Shown: in pieces, positions 21,125 to 30,982 of the stretch | How positions within the stretch are numbered: position 1 is the first letter of the stretch | Layout of the letters: the number at the start of each line of letters is the position of its first letter | Assembly: GCA_036822055.1 (NCBI GenBank) | Contig: DAISIK010000002.1 | Coordinates: forward strand, 69,659 to 133,658 | Length of the DNA stretch: 64,000 nucleotides | Direction: 5' to 3' | Source: DAISIK01 sp036822055 | GTDB lineage: Bacteria; Verrucomicrobiota; Verrucomicrobiia; Opitutales; Puniceicoccaceae | Notes under the pieces: model-generated | Seen by the model: the letters and a program-made list of their open reading frames with translations, nothing else | Told to the model about the DNA's origin: nothing | Databases searched by the model: none | Translations under genes and position numbers: made by a program

Positions 21125-23302
21125 ATGCAAAAACCCCGTTTGCTTGCCGCGTTGTCGCCAATAATACTCCCAGTTGGCATTCTCCTCACCTCAGCATTGC
21201 CGTGTTCACTCCCCCAGGCCGGACTCGGAGCCACTCCACCTGAAACCGATGCCATTCCCATCGGTCAACTCGGAGAGCTTTCGTCGGGTTGGCAACCGGT
21301 CGAACTGACCAATGAGGCTCTCCGTGCCAAGGGGGTCCGGACTGGCGACGGTGCCCAGTGGTTCCGCTCCATGACCATTGCTCCCTCCGACCCCGATTTC
21401 ATGATCTGGGGCACCGACGTCGGCGGTCTCTTCCGCTCGCTCGACGGGGGTCAGAATTGGGAACCAGCCAATGTCGGCTTTCACTCCCGTGGCACCGCCG
21501 GAGTCGCTGTCGATCCTCATAATCCCCGGCGGGTTGTTGTCATCGCAGCCAATTCAGTTGCTCACCACGCCAACGGTATTTACCTCTCCACCGATCAAGC
21601 TGCCTCCTGGTCCCAGGTCCTCAGCTTGAAGATGTCTTCATCCCAGGATCGAGGGCGCCAGCAGGTCGTCTTTGACCCCTCCTCCTACGATCCGGAAACC
21701 GAACGCACCCGAATTGTCTGGTGGTCGCGAATCGCTCAAGACCGTGCCGGTTGGGGCACCCCCGATCAAAATCCTGCCCTCTACCGCTCAGAAGACGGGG
21801 GAGAGAGCTGGTTCGAAATACCGGAAAGCTCCGTTGCCTCTGGAGCCCGTCTCGCCGCCCACCCTACCGACGGCAGTCTCTTCGCGGCGACCGAGGATAA
21901 CCTCCTCCACTCAACTGACCGGGGGAACACCTGGAGGGTCGTCCTCCCCGGAAACACCACCGGGGTCACCATCAGTAAGGCCGATCCCGACACCATCTGG
22001 GCCTCCCAACCTCAGGCCATCCTTGTCTCCCGCGACCGTGGCCAAACCTGGGCCACCAGCCGCGCTGCCGCCGGCCTTGCTCGTCCTGACGGACGATTCA
22101 AAAACATTGCCATCTCTCCAGCTGACCCCTCGCGGATCGTCTTCTACCAAAAAAATCCGAACTACGACTTTCCTCGTTTCTACTCCCATGATGGTGGTTC
22201 CACTTGGAAACGTTCCGAGGTAAAACGCGGCTTCAGCCTGATTCCTTCCAACAGCCGGGAGGGCTTCTTCGCCTTCCACCCCACCGATCCAAACATCATC
22301 CTCGCTCCCGGAGGAGACTACCCAGCCCTCTCCCGCGACGGCGGAAAAACCTACTCGTGGTCTGCCAACGGAGTGAACAACCTCCTCGTCGGCGGCTCCT
22401 TTCACTTCTCCACTATCGACCCGGATGTCGTTTTCATCGGCTCTCAGGATTACGGAGCAGTCCTCACCTCCGACGGCGGTCGAAATTGGAGCTATTTCGG
22501 CCCCGGCGGCAAGGATTGGGGTGGTTTTAACTACGGTGCCTACGCCTCCATTCCCGAAGTTTTGATCGTCGGCGAAGCCGAAAACTGGGGTAGCGCAAAA
22601 CGGATCAATCGATCTTTCGACCGGGGAAAAACGTGGGTTATCGATTCCCGCTCAATGGCCTCGGAAACCTACACTTCTTACGGATCTCCACGAAATTCCG
22701 ATATCCTCTTTGCCTCTCCTTTTCGCTCCATTAACAGCGGCATCACCTGGAGCCAGATGGACGGCGCCTCCCACGTGTACACGCACGACCCGATCTCCGG
22801 GGACCTCATCGGCATCCTTCGCTCCTCTCAGAGGTCCTCGGGGGACACCATCGTGCGCTCTGCGGACGACGGAGCCACCTGGCAGCCCCTCTTCACCTCC
22901 CGCGGCCCCGTCATCGACCTCGCCTACGACCATCTCAATGACAGATATTGGATTGTTGACAATCACCGCCTCCGCCAGTGGTCCGAGGGCGCCTTCCTTC
23001 CAGATCCCGCTCTCCCTCACGATCAGGACGGCTATCCGCGGGTCCGGTCGGTCGCAACCGATCCGGTCGACCCCTCCGTCATCTATGCCGCCGCCAATCG
23101 GGATGCCTTTTCCACCAGTGCCGCCGCCTTTCGAAGTCTCGACGGAGGCCAGACTTGGGAAAACCTGACCCGCCAACAGCCCCTCGACGGAAAATCGCTG
23201 GATGGAGGTCGCGAGGCTCAGTGGGTTCGTGTCCATCCCCGGACCCGCGAACCATGGTTTGCCACTGGCTGCTACGGCATCTGGAAGCACAGTGCACCCT
23301 GA
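21125..23302 (+). CDS. Secreted BNR/Asp-box beta-propeller protein (GH74/sortilin-like)
   Basis: 725 residues with an N-terminal export signal (about 1-36). The body is a series of Asp-box repeats of the S-x-D-x-G-x-x-W type, including RSLDGGQNW, LSTDQAASW, RSEDGGESW, HSTDRGNTW, VSRDRGQTW, TSDGGRNWSY and RSADDGATW, which form two-bladed-propeller architectures in GH74 xyloglucanases, sialidases and VPS10 domains. No enzyme family can be fixed from this; a polysaccharide-binding or hydrolysing role outside the cell is suggested by the surrounding genes. It is divergent from the LacI gene and followed closely by the Verru_Chthon A gene. Confidence 0.8.
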   Translation: MQKPRLLAALSPIILPVGILLTSALPCSLPQAGLGATPPETDAIPIGQLGELSSGWQPVELTNEALRAKGVRTGDGAQWFRSMTIAPSDPDFMIWGTDVGGLFRSLDGGQNWEPANVGFHSRGTAGVAVDPHNPRRVVVIAANSVAHHANGIYLSTDQAASWSQVLSLKMSSSQDRGRQQVVFDPSSYDPETERTRIVWWSRIAQDRAGWGTPDQNPALYRSEDGGESWFEIPESSVASGARLAAHPTDGSLFAATEDNLLHSTDRGNTWRVVLPGNTTGVTISKADPDTIWASQPQAILVSRDRGQTWATSRAAAGLARPDGRFKNIAISPADPSRIVFYQKNPNYDFPRFYSHDGGSTWKRSEVKRGFSLIPSNSREGFFAFHPTDPNIILAPGGDYPALSRDGGKTYSWSANGVNNLLVGGSFHFSTIDPDVVFIGSQDYGAVLTSDGGRNWSYFGPGGKDWGGFNYGAYASIPEVLIVGEAENWGSAKRINRSFDRGKTWVIDSRSMASETYTSYGSPRNSDILFASPFRSINSGITWSQMDGASHVYTHDPISGDLIGILRSSQRSSGDTIVRSADDGATWQPLFTSRGPVIDLAYDHLNDRYWIVDNHRLRQWSEGAFLPDPALPHDQDGYPRVRSVATDPVDPSVIYAAANRDAFSTSAAAFRSLDGGQTWENLTRQQPLDGKSLDGGREAQWVRVHPRTREPWFATGCYGIWKHSAP

Positions 23303-23356
23303 AATTTGCTGCAATTTCCTCCGCTCCTCGCTAGTTATCCCCCTATTCAACCCCTA

Positions 23357-26300
23357 ATGCCAGCACCTCTTCAGCGGCCCAAACAGAACGGCTTCGCCCT
23401 TGTCATCGCCTTGGCGATCATGGCTCTCATTTTGCTGCTCATCACCTCTCTGGCCTCGCTGACTCGATTGGAGTCAAACCCGGCCAATTCTGGCTCAGAT
23501 ACCGTTCTCGCCGAACGCAACGCCATCCTCGGTCTCCAGACCGCCCTCGGCCAGCTCCAGCTCTGGACAGGCCCGGATTCCCGAATAACCGCCCGCAGCG
23601 ATATCGTCGGGCTTCCATCCAACGCCCGCTACACCGGAGTTTGGAACTCCTCCACCGGCCTGCCCCTCGATCCCGCCCAGCCCCTTGCCTGGCTCGTTTC
23701 AGGGAATGAGGACCCGGACTCCGCTCGGCTCATTGGTCCGGATACCGTCTTCCCGGCACCCCCCTTGAGCGCACGCCTCGTTTCTCCGCAAAATCCCGGC
23801 GCATCCGACGCCCGCGAGGTTGTCGTTTCCACCCGTCCCATCCCCGGGCAGGGCCGCTATGCTTACTGGGTCGGGGATGAGGGGGTCAAAGCCCGCATCG
23901 ACCTTGACTCGGAAAACCCTACCAACGACATCCAGCGCGCAACCAGAGATTTCGTCGGCAGCCCCCGTTTTGCCATCGAGTGGCTTGCGAGAGAGGAGGC
24001 TGCCCCTCCAGGCAGCCCCGGCACGATCTGGACAGACGCTCTCTATCCCTACCCACTCGGTCGCCTCGCCTCCCTCAACGCCGTCCATCAAATCCCACTC
24101 AACGTCGCCCTCGAAAATCAGACCAGTGCCCTCAAAGCCTCCTTCGCCAGATTCCACGACCTCACTTCGAACTCCGGCAGCCTCCTTGTCGACACCCGCA
24201 GCGGCGGTCTCCGTCAAGATCTCACCCGCATTCTCGACGACGGAGTCGGTCCCCAAAACGATGAGTCCATCTTTCCACGGGTCGGAGATCTGAAACCCAA
24301 ACTGCACCAACGCCCACCCACCTGGGGCCGTCTCCGCGACTGGTGGGGTAAACCAGTCGGCAACACCTCCCTCGTCCCCAGCCTTCCCGGTCCCCAAAAC
24401 CAGCCTGTCAGCCCCGTCATTATGTGGGGAGAGCTCGGACTTTCCTTTTTCTACGAGGACCTCAGCCCGGCAGCCAACCCCGGTTCCGGACCATTTCGCC
24501 TCCGCTTCCAGGGCTTTCCCAGGCTCGGTCTCTGGAATCCGTACTCGACCACCCTCCAGGGCCAAACCTACGAAATTGCATTCAGCAGCTCCAACAATAA
24601 CCAGAACACCATCCGCTTCGAGAAGGTTTCCGATGGCAGCTTTGTCCGCCTCTTCGGCTTTTTCGGTTATCGCTTTTCCGCCAATACTGGCTTCGCTGGT
24701 CCACCCGTCGGAGTCGGCGGCCGGGAATGGCTCCGCTTTCGGTTGGAGGTGCCCGACATGGAGCCGGGGCAAGCCCTCGTCTTTTCCCTCGATTCCACTT
24801 CCGATACCGCCCTCTTTCAATCCAACACCACCACCCTTGCTCCCGGTGACTTCCCTGCCCGCTACACCCTCTTCAGCGGAAATTATGAAACCAACCAGGC
24901 TCCGGGCTACCGTGCCGTCATCTTCTCTTCCAATATCTCCAATAGTGCTCAGGGGCCCTCCTTCACCGGCGGTGAGTTTCAGGCCTACCTCCGGGCCGCC
25001 AATCAATCCTTTCCCGGAACACCTGGTCCCGAAAACATCCCCCCAAATACCCACCAGTTCATCGATCGGATAGGCTTCGGCCAGAGCGGCCTCTTCGGCA
25101 TCAGCTCTCAAATCTCCTTGGGAAACACCCCCGAACTCGCCCCCCAGGTCCGCTTCGTCTTCCGCGCCCGGATGGGCAACACCCACCCCGCCCACCCCCA
25201 GCGATGGCTCGCCAATGCCAACCCGATCGCCCATCTCTCCACCCGCCACTACACCGATGGCGATAGCAACCCTGCCTACACCGGTTTCTTTTTCGACAAC
25301 TCGATCACTCAGCTTCCCTCCTCCTCAAGTGATGAATTGTCCATCTCCTCCGATTTCGAACTGCCCTCCCCGGATACCGCCATCCGCCTCATCGTTCGCG
25401 AGCCTCGCCTCCCCGACGTCGGTCTCTACCAGTCGATCGCCCACCTTCAACACGCTCCCCTCAGCGATACCGCCCTCGGCCCCCTCAATCCGTTGGGAAA
25501 CAGTCTCCAAAATCCTCGTATCAGGAATCGCACTACAACCTACATAGCTCGAACCAATCCCGAACTCGGGGACCCCATTTACGATAGCTCCTACCTCCTC
25601 AACGAGGCCCTCTGGGATCGTTACTTTCTTTCCGGCATCGAACCCTCCGAGGTTGATTTTAGCGACCTCGACTCCTACCAACCAGCCAACCGGCGGCTTC
25701 ATTTTATCGAGTCGAACCTCCCCCGCCAGCCCAGCGACCTTGAGGACCACCGGCAGGTCGCCTCCCACCTCTTCACCAAGGGTGGCTTTAACCTCAATTC
25801 CACCTCCGAGCAAGCTTGGCGCAGCCTCCTCGCCTCTGCCAACGGTCTCGCCTATGACCCCGTCAACACCGCCATCCCGGCCAATTCTGAGAACCGCCTG
25901 CAAAGCCCTTTTTCCCGCTTTCACCAGCCGCGCGGCGATTCTACGGACCCCTGGGGCGGCTTCCGGCAGCTCGATGAAATACAGATTGCCGCCCTCGCCT
26001 CCAACATCGTTTCCGAGATCAAGCTACGCGGACCCTTTGACTCAATCGGAGACTTCGTCAATCGTCGCCTCTCCAACAATCCCACTGGACTCAAGGGCAC
26101 CCTCCAGGCTGCCCTCGACGCTACCGACCGCTCTCCGACCCTTGAGCGCCGTATCAACAATCTGCCCCCCTACGATCGCCACGCTGTCGATCAAGGACAG
26201 ATCCCCTCCGGCAACCAGCTCGACCTCGACGCCTACCGCGGTCTCGTCGGAGGGGTCAGCGTCCTCCCCATTTCCTCCCGCAATGCCTTCGGCCCCGGCT

Positions 26301-26575
26301 ACCTGACCCAGGCCGACCTCCTCTCCCGCATCGGTTCAACCCTCTCAGCTCGATCCGATACCTTCCTCATCCGAGCCTACGGTAATGCCGCCGACCCCGC
26401 TTCCGGGGAAATTGTCGCCCAGGCCTGGTGCGAAGCCATCGTTCAACGCCTGCCTCAATACATTGACCCCTCCATCACTCCCGAACAGGCTCCTCTACCT
26501 GGATCCTTAAACCAGAAACTCGGTCGTCGATACTCCATCGTCTCCTTCCGCTGGCTGCAAGAAAACGAGATCTGA
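23357..26575 (+). CDS. Verru_Chthon cassette protein A
   Basis: 1072-residue protein beginning with a prepilin-like N-terminus: KQNGFALVIALAIMALILLLITSLASLTRLESN, a short polar leader, a G-F processing-type site and one long hydrophobic helix. This matches Verru_Chthon cassette protein A (TIGR02600), a family known in Verrucomicrobiota with pseudopilin-like partners. The remainder is a large extracytoplasmic region, Pro/Ser/Leu-rich, without catalytic motifs I recognise. I prefer the ATG at 23357; one at 23306 would add 17 residues. Proteins B, C and D are not adjacent. An exported surface or secretion-related role is inferred. Confidence 0.8.
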   Translation: MPAPLQRPKQNGFALVIALAIMALILLLITSLASLTRLESNPANSGSDTVLAERNAILGLQTALGQLQLWTGPDSRITARSDIVGLPSNARYTGVWNSSTGLPLDPAQPLAWLVSGNEDPDSARLIGPDTVFPAPPLSARLVSPQNPGASDAREVVVSTRPIPGQGRYAYWVGDEGVKARIDLDSENPTNDIQRATRDFVGSPRFAIEWLAREEAAPPGSPGTIWTDALYPYPLGRLASLNAVHQIPLNVALENQTSALKASFARFHDLTSNSGSLLVDTRSGGLRQDLTRILDDGVGPQNDESIFPRVGDLKPKLHQRPPTWGRLRDWWGKPVGNTSLVPSLPGPQNQPVSPVIMWGELGLSFFYEDLSPAANPGSGPFRLRFQGFPRLGLWNPYSTTLQGQTYEIAFSSSNNNQNTIRFEKVSDGSFVRLFGFFGYRFSANTGFAGPPVGVGGREWLRFRLEVPDMEPGQALVFSLDSTSDTALFQSNTTTLAPGDFPARYTLFSGNYETNQAPGYRAVIFSSNISNSAQGPSFTGGEFQAYLRAANQSFPGTPGPENIPPNTHQFIDRIGFGQSGLFGISSQISLGNTPELAPQVRFVFRARMGNTHPAHPQRWLANANPIAHLSTRHYTDGDSNPAYTGFFFDNSITQLPSSSSDELSISSDFELPSPDTAIRLIVREPRLPDVGLYQSIAHLQHAPLSDTALGPLNPLGNSLQNPRIRNRTTTYIARTNPELGDPIYDSSYLLNEALWDRYFLSGIEPSEVDFSDLDSYQPANRRLHFIESNLPRQPSDLEDHRQVASHLFTKGGFNLNSTSEQAWRSLLASANGLAYDPVNTAIPANSENRLQSPFSRFHQPRGDSTDPWGGFRQLDEIQIAALASNIVSEIKLRGPFDSIGDFVNRRLSNNPTGLKGTLQAALDATDRSPTLERRINNLPPYDRHAVDQGQIPSGNQLDLDAYRGLVGGVSVLPISSRNAFGPGYLTQADLLSRIGSTLSARSDTFLIRAYGNAADPASGEIVAQAWCEAIVQRLPQYIDPSITPEQAPLPGSLNQKLGRRYSIVSFRWLQENEI

Positions 26576-26595
26576 TCAGGCCATCCCATCCCCCC

Positions 26596-27372
26596 ATGAA
26601 AACTCATTCCCTCCTTGCCCTTCTCCTTGCTCTATCCCCTGCCCTCCGACCGGTTCTCAGCGCTCAATCGCCCGAACCCGCCGAACAAAGCTTTGAATTG
26701 CGCCTTCTCGCCTGGACACCCATTAAACCAAACCTCACCTTTCACAACGGCGGTGAGGTAAGGCCCCTCTACCTCTCCACCAACCGCTTTGACTTACACG
26801 AGTTCAAGGAGCGGCCCAAACGCGTCGAGATCCACACCACCTTCACCGATGCAGAGGGAAACACCCTGGAAACCGTCTACGCCGCTGCCGATTGGCCCGC
26901 CGATAGCAAAGACATCATCGGCTTCCTCCAGCCAAACCCGGATACCGAGGGCCAACTGTTCCCCTCCGGACAAGTATTGCTCTTCCGCGATAAAACGGGT
27001 CTCCACCCCGAGCACACCATCCGCTTCATCAATTTCACTCCAGTAGTCCTCGCCATTCGGGGCGGTCAGGATAAAACGACTCTCCGACCCCAGGAGGACC
27101 TCATCGTCCCCTTTGATCCCTCCACCGGCCGGGTTCGCCTCGATATCCTCGCCCAGGAGCACGAGTCTGGCGAATGGCGGCAACTCATGAATGCCAACAT
27201 TCCTACCGGGAAAGATCGTCGAGCCTTTGCCTTTATCCGCCGACCCGCCAATCCGGAACCCAATCAACCCGTCCCCAAAGCCGGACTCACCGTCATTCTT
27301 GAGCGCAGTAAAGAGGCCCTCGCTCGCCCCCGAGCACCCCTCCCGATCAGCGAAGACCCCGACGCCATTTAG
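26596..27372 (+). CDS. Unknown secreted protein next to Verru_Chthon A
   Basis: 258 residues with a clear signal peptide (residues 1-23, cleavage near VLSAQS). The mature part is soluble, rich in beta-type segments, with no cysteines and no enzyme motif that I recognise; the C-terminus is proline-rich. It starts 20 bp after the Verru_Chthon A gene and is probably cotranscribed. Its small size and position suggest a partner of the cassette protein, but that is inference only. Confidence 0.7.
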   Translation: MKTHSLLALLLALSPALRPVLSAQSPEPAEQSFELRLLAWTPIKPNLTFHNGGEVRPLYLSTNRFDLHEFKERPKRVEIHTTFTDAEGNTLETVYAAADWPADSKDIIGFLQPNPDTEGQLFPSGQVLLFRDKTGLHPEHTIRFINFTPVVLAIRGGQDKTTLRPQEDLIVPFDPSTGRVRLDILAQEHESGEWRQLMNANIPTGKDRRAFAFIRRPANPEPNQPVPKAGLTVILERSKEALARPRAPLPISEDPDAI

Positions 27373-27547
27373 GCCCCCACCATCGTCCTCAAGTTCGGGT
27401 TGCCAAGCTGGGACCGTTCCCAGCGTTCTAGCCAAGTCTCGCCCCTTTCCCACCCCAACCCCCGGAGATTGATCCTCCCGAACCTACCCGCTGCGGTCGC
27501 CGCCCGACCCTAAAAGTCTTGAATTCCCCTTTTTTATAAATCAATTT

Positions 27548-30226
27548 ATGAAGGTGTTTGCCTTCCCCGCCCTGCCCCCACGAGTCCACCTTTTCCTGCT
27601 CCCCCTCGTCCTCCTCGTCCCGCCGTCGATGGCTCAGCCCGTTGACTCTGCCGACGTGATGGCGTCTTCAGAGTCCCATTCGACCACCGAGCCAGTAAAC
27701 CTTCCGGCGCGCTACGAGGACCTCAAGCCCTCCCGCCCACGCCTCATGCTCGACCGCGAGCGTCTCAACCTCTGGCAATCCGGTTTTCCCTTAGGGAGCC
27801 ACCTCGCCGAAAGGGCCGAGGAGTACCTGACCCGGGCGAGGATAGCACTCAACACCTCCCCCGCTCAATATCCCGGACACGGTAAGGATGTTCTCGAAGC
27901 CGCTCGCCAGGTCATGCGCTCCAGCCTGGCCCTCTCCTTCGCCTACCTTCACACCGGCGAGGAGCACTTTCGCCACCGCCTCTGGCAGGAATTGGAGACA
28001 GCTGGCAACTTCCCCAACTGGGGAGAGGAAGTTCAATTCCTCGCTACGGCCGAGATGATGTTTGGATTTTCCGTGGCCTATGATTGGCTTCATCAGAGTT
28101 GGAGCCCCGCCCAACGCCAGTTTATCGAGCAGACCATCCACGACAAAGGCTTACTCCCCGCCCAGCGCGCCTACGCCTTCACCCTCCCCGGCTACCACGG
28201 CTGGAACGATGTCAACAACTGGAACTTTGTCTGCAACGGATCCATTGCCATCGCCGCCATCGCCGTCATGGAGCAATTCCCGGAGATCTCCAGCCAGCTC
28301 CTCGATCAGGCCCTCGAGCTCCTGCCCAAGGCCATCCGCCAGTTTCGCACCGATGGTGGCTGGGTCGAAGGAACCACCTACTGGCAATATGGAGGCACCT
28401 ATCTCGTTCGCCTCCTCTCCAGTTTGGAGACCGCTTTTGGCACCGATTTTGGCCTCTCCTCCATCACCCCAGGGCTCGCCCTCACCGGCTACTTTCCCAT
28501 CTACCTCACCAGCCCGATCGGCCAGGCCTTCGATTTTGGAGACGCCCACCCAGGTCGTTTCTCACCGCCACCGCTCGCCTATTTTGCTACCGCCTATGCC
28601 AATTCCACTTGGGCGTCTTTCCGGTCCAGCTCCCCCGGGGTCGGCATTGAGGATCTTCTCTTCCTCTCTCCCGAAGCCCCTGGCTCATGGTCCCACCTAC
28701 CCCTTGACCGCTCCTTTCCCGACGTCGGGGTCGTTACCTTGCGGAGTTCCTGGACCGATCCCAACGCGCTCTGGCTGGCCGCCAAGGGAGGAAAAAACGG
28801 CGGAGCCCACTCCCACCTCGACCTTGGCAGTTTCCTCTTCGATGCCTGGGGAGAACGCTGGTTCGTTGACCTCAACAAAGAATCGTATTCACGTAGTGGA
28901 TACTTCCATATCCGTCCCGAGGGTCTCCGTTGGCGCTACTATCGCTCCCGTGCCGAGGGCCACAATACCCTCGTCATCGGCCGATCACCACTTCCCGATC
29001 AGCTGACCGATGCCGAGGCCCCCATCCTCCACTTTGCTTCCGGTCCCGCCGAGGCTTTCACTGTCTTCGACCTAAGCCAAGCCTACGCTCGAAACGCCAC
29101 CTCCGTCCATCGCGGCTTTGCCCTCTCCCAGGGTCGCTCGCTCCTCGTCATCCGCGACGAAATCTCTACCACAGATCCCCAACCCATTACCTGGAGCGTT
29201 CACCACCCCCACCTCGTCCGCCTCTCCTCCAATCGCCGGGTGGCCGTGCTCCAAACTCGGGATAAGGCCCTCCGCCTCGAGATCCATTCTCCGTCTGATG
29301 CCACCTTCGCAGACGAGGCGGCGGCACCCATCGTTCGCCAGGAAACATCCCTTCAGAATACCCCGGTCACCGGAATCCGCGCCCTCCGCATCCATTTAAC
29401 TCCCCGCCAACAGACCGATCTCACCGTCTCCATCCGCCCAACCGCCCCCAACTCCCCAGGCCTGGAGGTAGCCGACTTTTTCCTTCAGACCAAGCTTGAA
29501 GACTGGGAGGTTCGCTCCGAGGCCCCTTCTCTCGAGTCTGTCCACCTCGACGGCGAGGAACTCCTCTCCTCCCACCCCGCTGCCCGCTCCGCCACGGCGA
29601 ACCTCAACCGGAGAGTCCGCCATCATCAATTCGTCGCTACCTTTACCGATCCACAGCGGAGCCCCCTTTCCCTCGAATTACCCGCCGATCTCAACCTCCA
29701 CCAAGTCCCCCTTTCTGAAATCGAGAGTCCCTGGGATCCCACCTACCAAACCCTCTTCATCGAGCCAAAAATCCTCCCCCCGCTGCTGCTTGAGACTTTT
29801 GCCGACCGCCGCGAAGCAATGAAAGCCTCCAGTGAGCGCTTCGATCAAACCCACATCCCCGAGCACGTCCTCGATGGGCGTCTTGGAACCCGCTGGAGTG
29901 CCGAAGGGGCTGGCTCTCGTCTCCTCATCGAGCTGGATCGGGTCCGAACCATTCACGGTCTTGGCCTGGCCTTCCACCAGGGTAATGCCCGGAAAAGCTC
30001 CTTTGCTCTTGAAAGCTCCTCCGATGGGGTTTCCTGGCAACTCGTCCTCCCCCCGACTGAATCCTCTGGCCAAACCCTCCGGGTCGAGATTTTTCCATTC
30101 TCTCAACCCGTCTCCGCCCGCTTCTTCCGCTACACCGGATTTGGGAATTCCGTCAACGCCTGGAATAGCGTCACCGAGTTTGTTCCCCTTGAGCAACTTC
30201 CTCCCGAGGCCCTTGAAAACCCCTGA
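27548..30226 (+). CDS. Secreted heparinase II/III-family polysaccharide lyase with C-terminal discoidin-like domain
   Basis: 892 residues with a signal peptide (about 1-29, ending in SMAQ). The middle is an alpha/alpha toroid-like part (about 60-400) with LSFAYLHTGEEHF, VAYDWLH and WNDVNNWNFVCNGS, followed by the heparinase II/III C-terminal beta domain with GGKNGGAHSHLDLGSFLFDAWGERWFVDLNKESY, where His and Tyr residues are expected to be catalytic. The last about 120 residues (VLDGRLGTRWSAEG and later SARFFRYTGFG) look like an F5/8-type carbohydrate-binding domain. It should cleave a uronic-acid-containing polysaccharide such as alginate or a glycosaminoglycan; the substrate is not readable from sequence. 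Confidence 0.85.
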   Translation: MKVFAFPALPPRVHLFLLPLVLLVPPSMAQPVDSADVMASSESHSTTEPVNLPARYEDLKPSRPRLMLDRERLNLWQSGFPLGSHLAERAEEYLTRARIALNTSPAQYPGHGKDVLEAARQVMRSSLALSFAYLHTGEEHFRHRLWQELETAGNFPNWGEEVQFLATAEMMFGFSVAYDWLHQSWSPAQRQFIEQTIHDKGLLPAQRAYAFTLPGYHGWNDVNNWNFVCNGSIAIAAIAVMEQFPEISSQLLDQALELLPKAIRQFRTDGGWVEGTTYWQYGGTYLVRLLSSLETAFGTDFGLSSITPGLALTGYFPIYLTSPIGQAFDFGDAHPGRFSPPPLAYFATAYANSTWASFRSSSPGVGIEDLLFLSPEAPGSWSHLPLDRSFPDVGVVTLRSSWTDPNALWLAAKGGKNGGAHSHLDLGSFLFDAWGERWFVDLNKESYSRSGYFHIRPEGLRWRYYRSRAEGHNTLVIGRSPLPDQLTDAEAPILHFASGPAEAFTVFDLSQAYARNATSVHRGFALSQGRSLLVIRDEISTTDPQPITWSVHHPHLVRLSSNRRVAVLQTRDKALRLEIHSPSDATFADEAAAPIVRQETSLQNTPVTGIRALRIHLTPRQQTDLTVSIRPTAPNSPGLEVADFFLQTKLEDWEVRSEAPSLESVHLDGEELLSSHPAARSATANLNRRVRHHQFVATFTDPQRSPLSLELPADLNLHQVPLSEIESPWDPTYQTLFIEPKILPPLLLETFADRREAMKASSERFDQTHIPEHVLDGRLGTRWSAEGAGSRLLIELDRVRTIHGLGLAFHQGNARKSSFALESSSDGVSWQLVLPPTESSGQTLRVEIFPFSQPVSARFFRYTGFGNSVNAWNSVTEFVPLEQLPPEALENP

Positions 30227-30262
30227 TCAACGCTGCCTTGGGGCGAAGCTCTCACCCCCCTT

Positions 30263-30961
30263 TCAGCTCTGCCCGTAGTAGGCGCCTTTGCCGTGTTTCC
30301 GCCAAAAATGCTTATGCATCAGCCCGGCGTCCAGAGGCTCGGTCGCAGGTGCCAGAGCCAGGGTTTTCAAGGCCATCCCGGCCGCCAGCTCAAGGGCCTG
30401 AGCGTACTCCACCGCCTTTTTCCCAGATTCATTCCAGACGAAAGGACCATGCCCCCGCACCAGAACCGCCGGGGTCTCGCGAGGATCTCGCTCGGTGAAA
30501 CATTCCACGATCACTCCCCCCGTTTCCCACTCGTATTCTCCATCGATCTCCTCGCTCGTCATCGGTCGGGTCACCGGAACCGCCCCGAGAAAATGATCAG
30601 CGTGGGTCGTGCCCAAACAGGGAATCTCCCTGCCCGCCTGGGCAAAGGCCACCGCCGCCCGGGAGTGGGTGTGAACCACCGAGGCGATCCCTTTGCTCCC
30701 AAACTCGAGCAATAGGCGCCGGTGAGTGGGCGTGTCCGAAGACGGTCGCAGGCTGCCTTCGACCACCGTTCCTTCCAGATCAACCACCACCATGTCTTCC
30801 GCCCGCAGGGCCAGATAATCCACCCCGCTGGGTTTAATCGCAAAAACGGCAGCTTCCCCATCATAGACACTCACATTCCCGAAGGTAAGGTCCACCAACC
30901 CCGAGGCGTGCAGGGACCGATTTGCCTCAAAGCAGGCCTCTCGCAACATTTTTGTATCCAT
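30263..30961 (-). CDS. araD: L-ribulose-5-phosphate 4-epimerase
   Basis: 232-residue class II aldolase-fold enzyme converting L-ribulose 5-phosphate to D-xylulose 5-phosphate. Motifs seen: LTFGNVSVYD, AIKPSGVDY, SSDTPTHRRLL, VVHTHSRAAVAFAQ with two zinc-binding His, TTHADHF and VRGHGPFVW. Length fits the family. An AAGGAA sits about 7 bp before the ATG. It is the last gene of an araB-araA-araD operon, 21 bp after araA. The product feeds the pentose phosphate pathway in the cytoplasm. Confidence 0.94.
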   Translation of the reverse strand: MDTKMLREACFEANRSLHASGLVDLTFGNVSVYDGEAAVFAIKPSGVDYLALRAEDMVVVDLEGTVVEGSLRPSSDTPTHRRLLLEFGSKGIASVVHTHSRAAVAFAQAGREIPCLGTTHADHFLGAVPVTRPMTSEEIDGEYEWETGGVIVECFTERDPRETPAVLVRGHGPFVWNESGKKAVEYAQALELAAGMALKTLALAPATEPLDAGLMHKHFWRKHGKGAYYGQS

Positions 30962-30982
30962 TAATTCCTTCTTCCAAATAGC

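Noticed and set aside
23699..25249. 516-residue minus-strand frame opposite Verru_Chthon A
   Set aside because: Antisense shadow of a GC-rich gene with low-complexity Gly/Glu composition.
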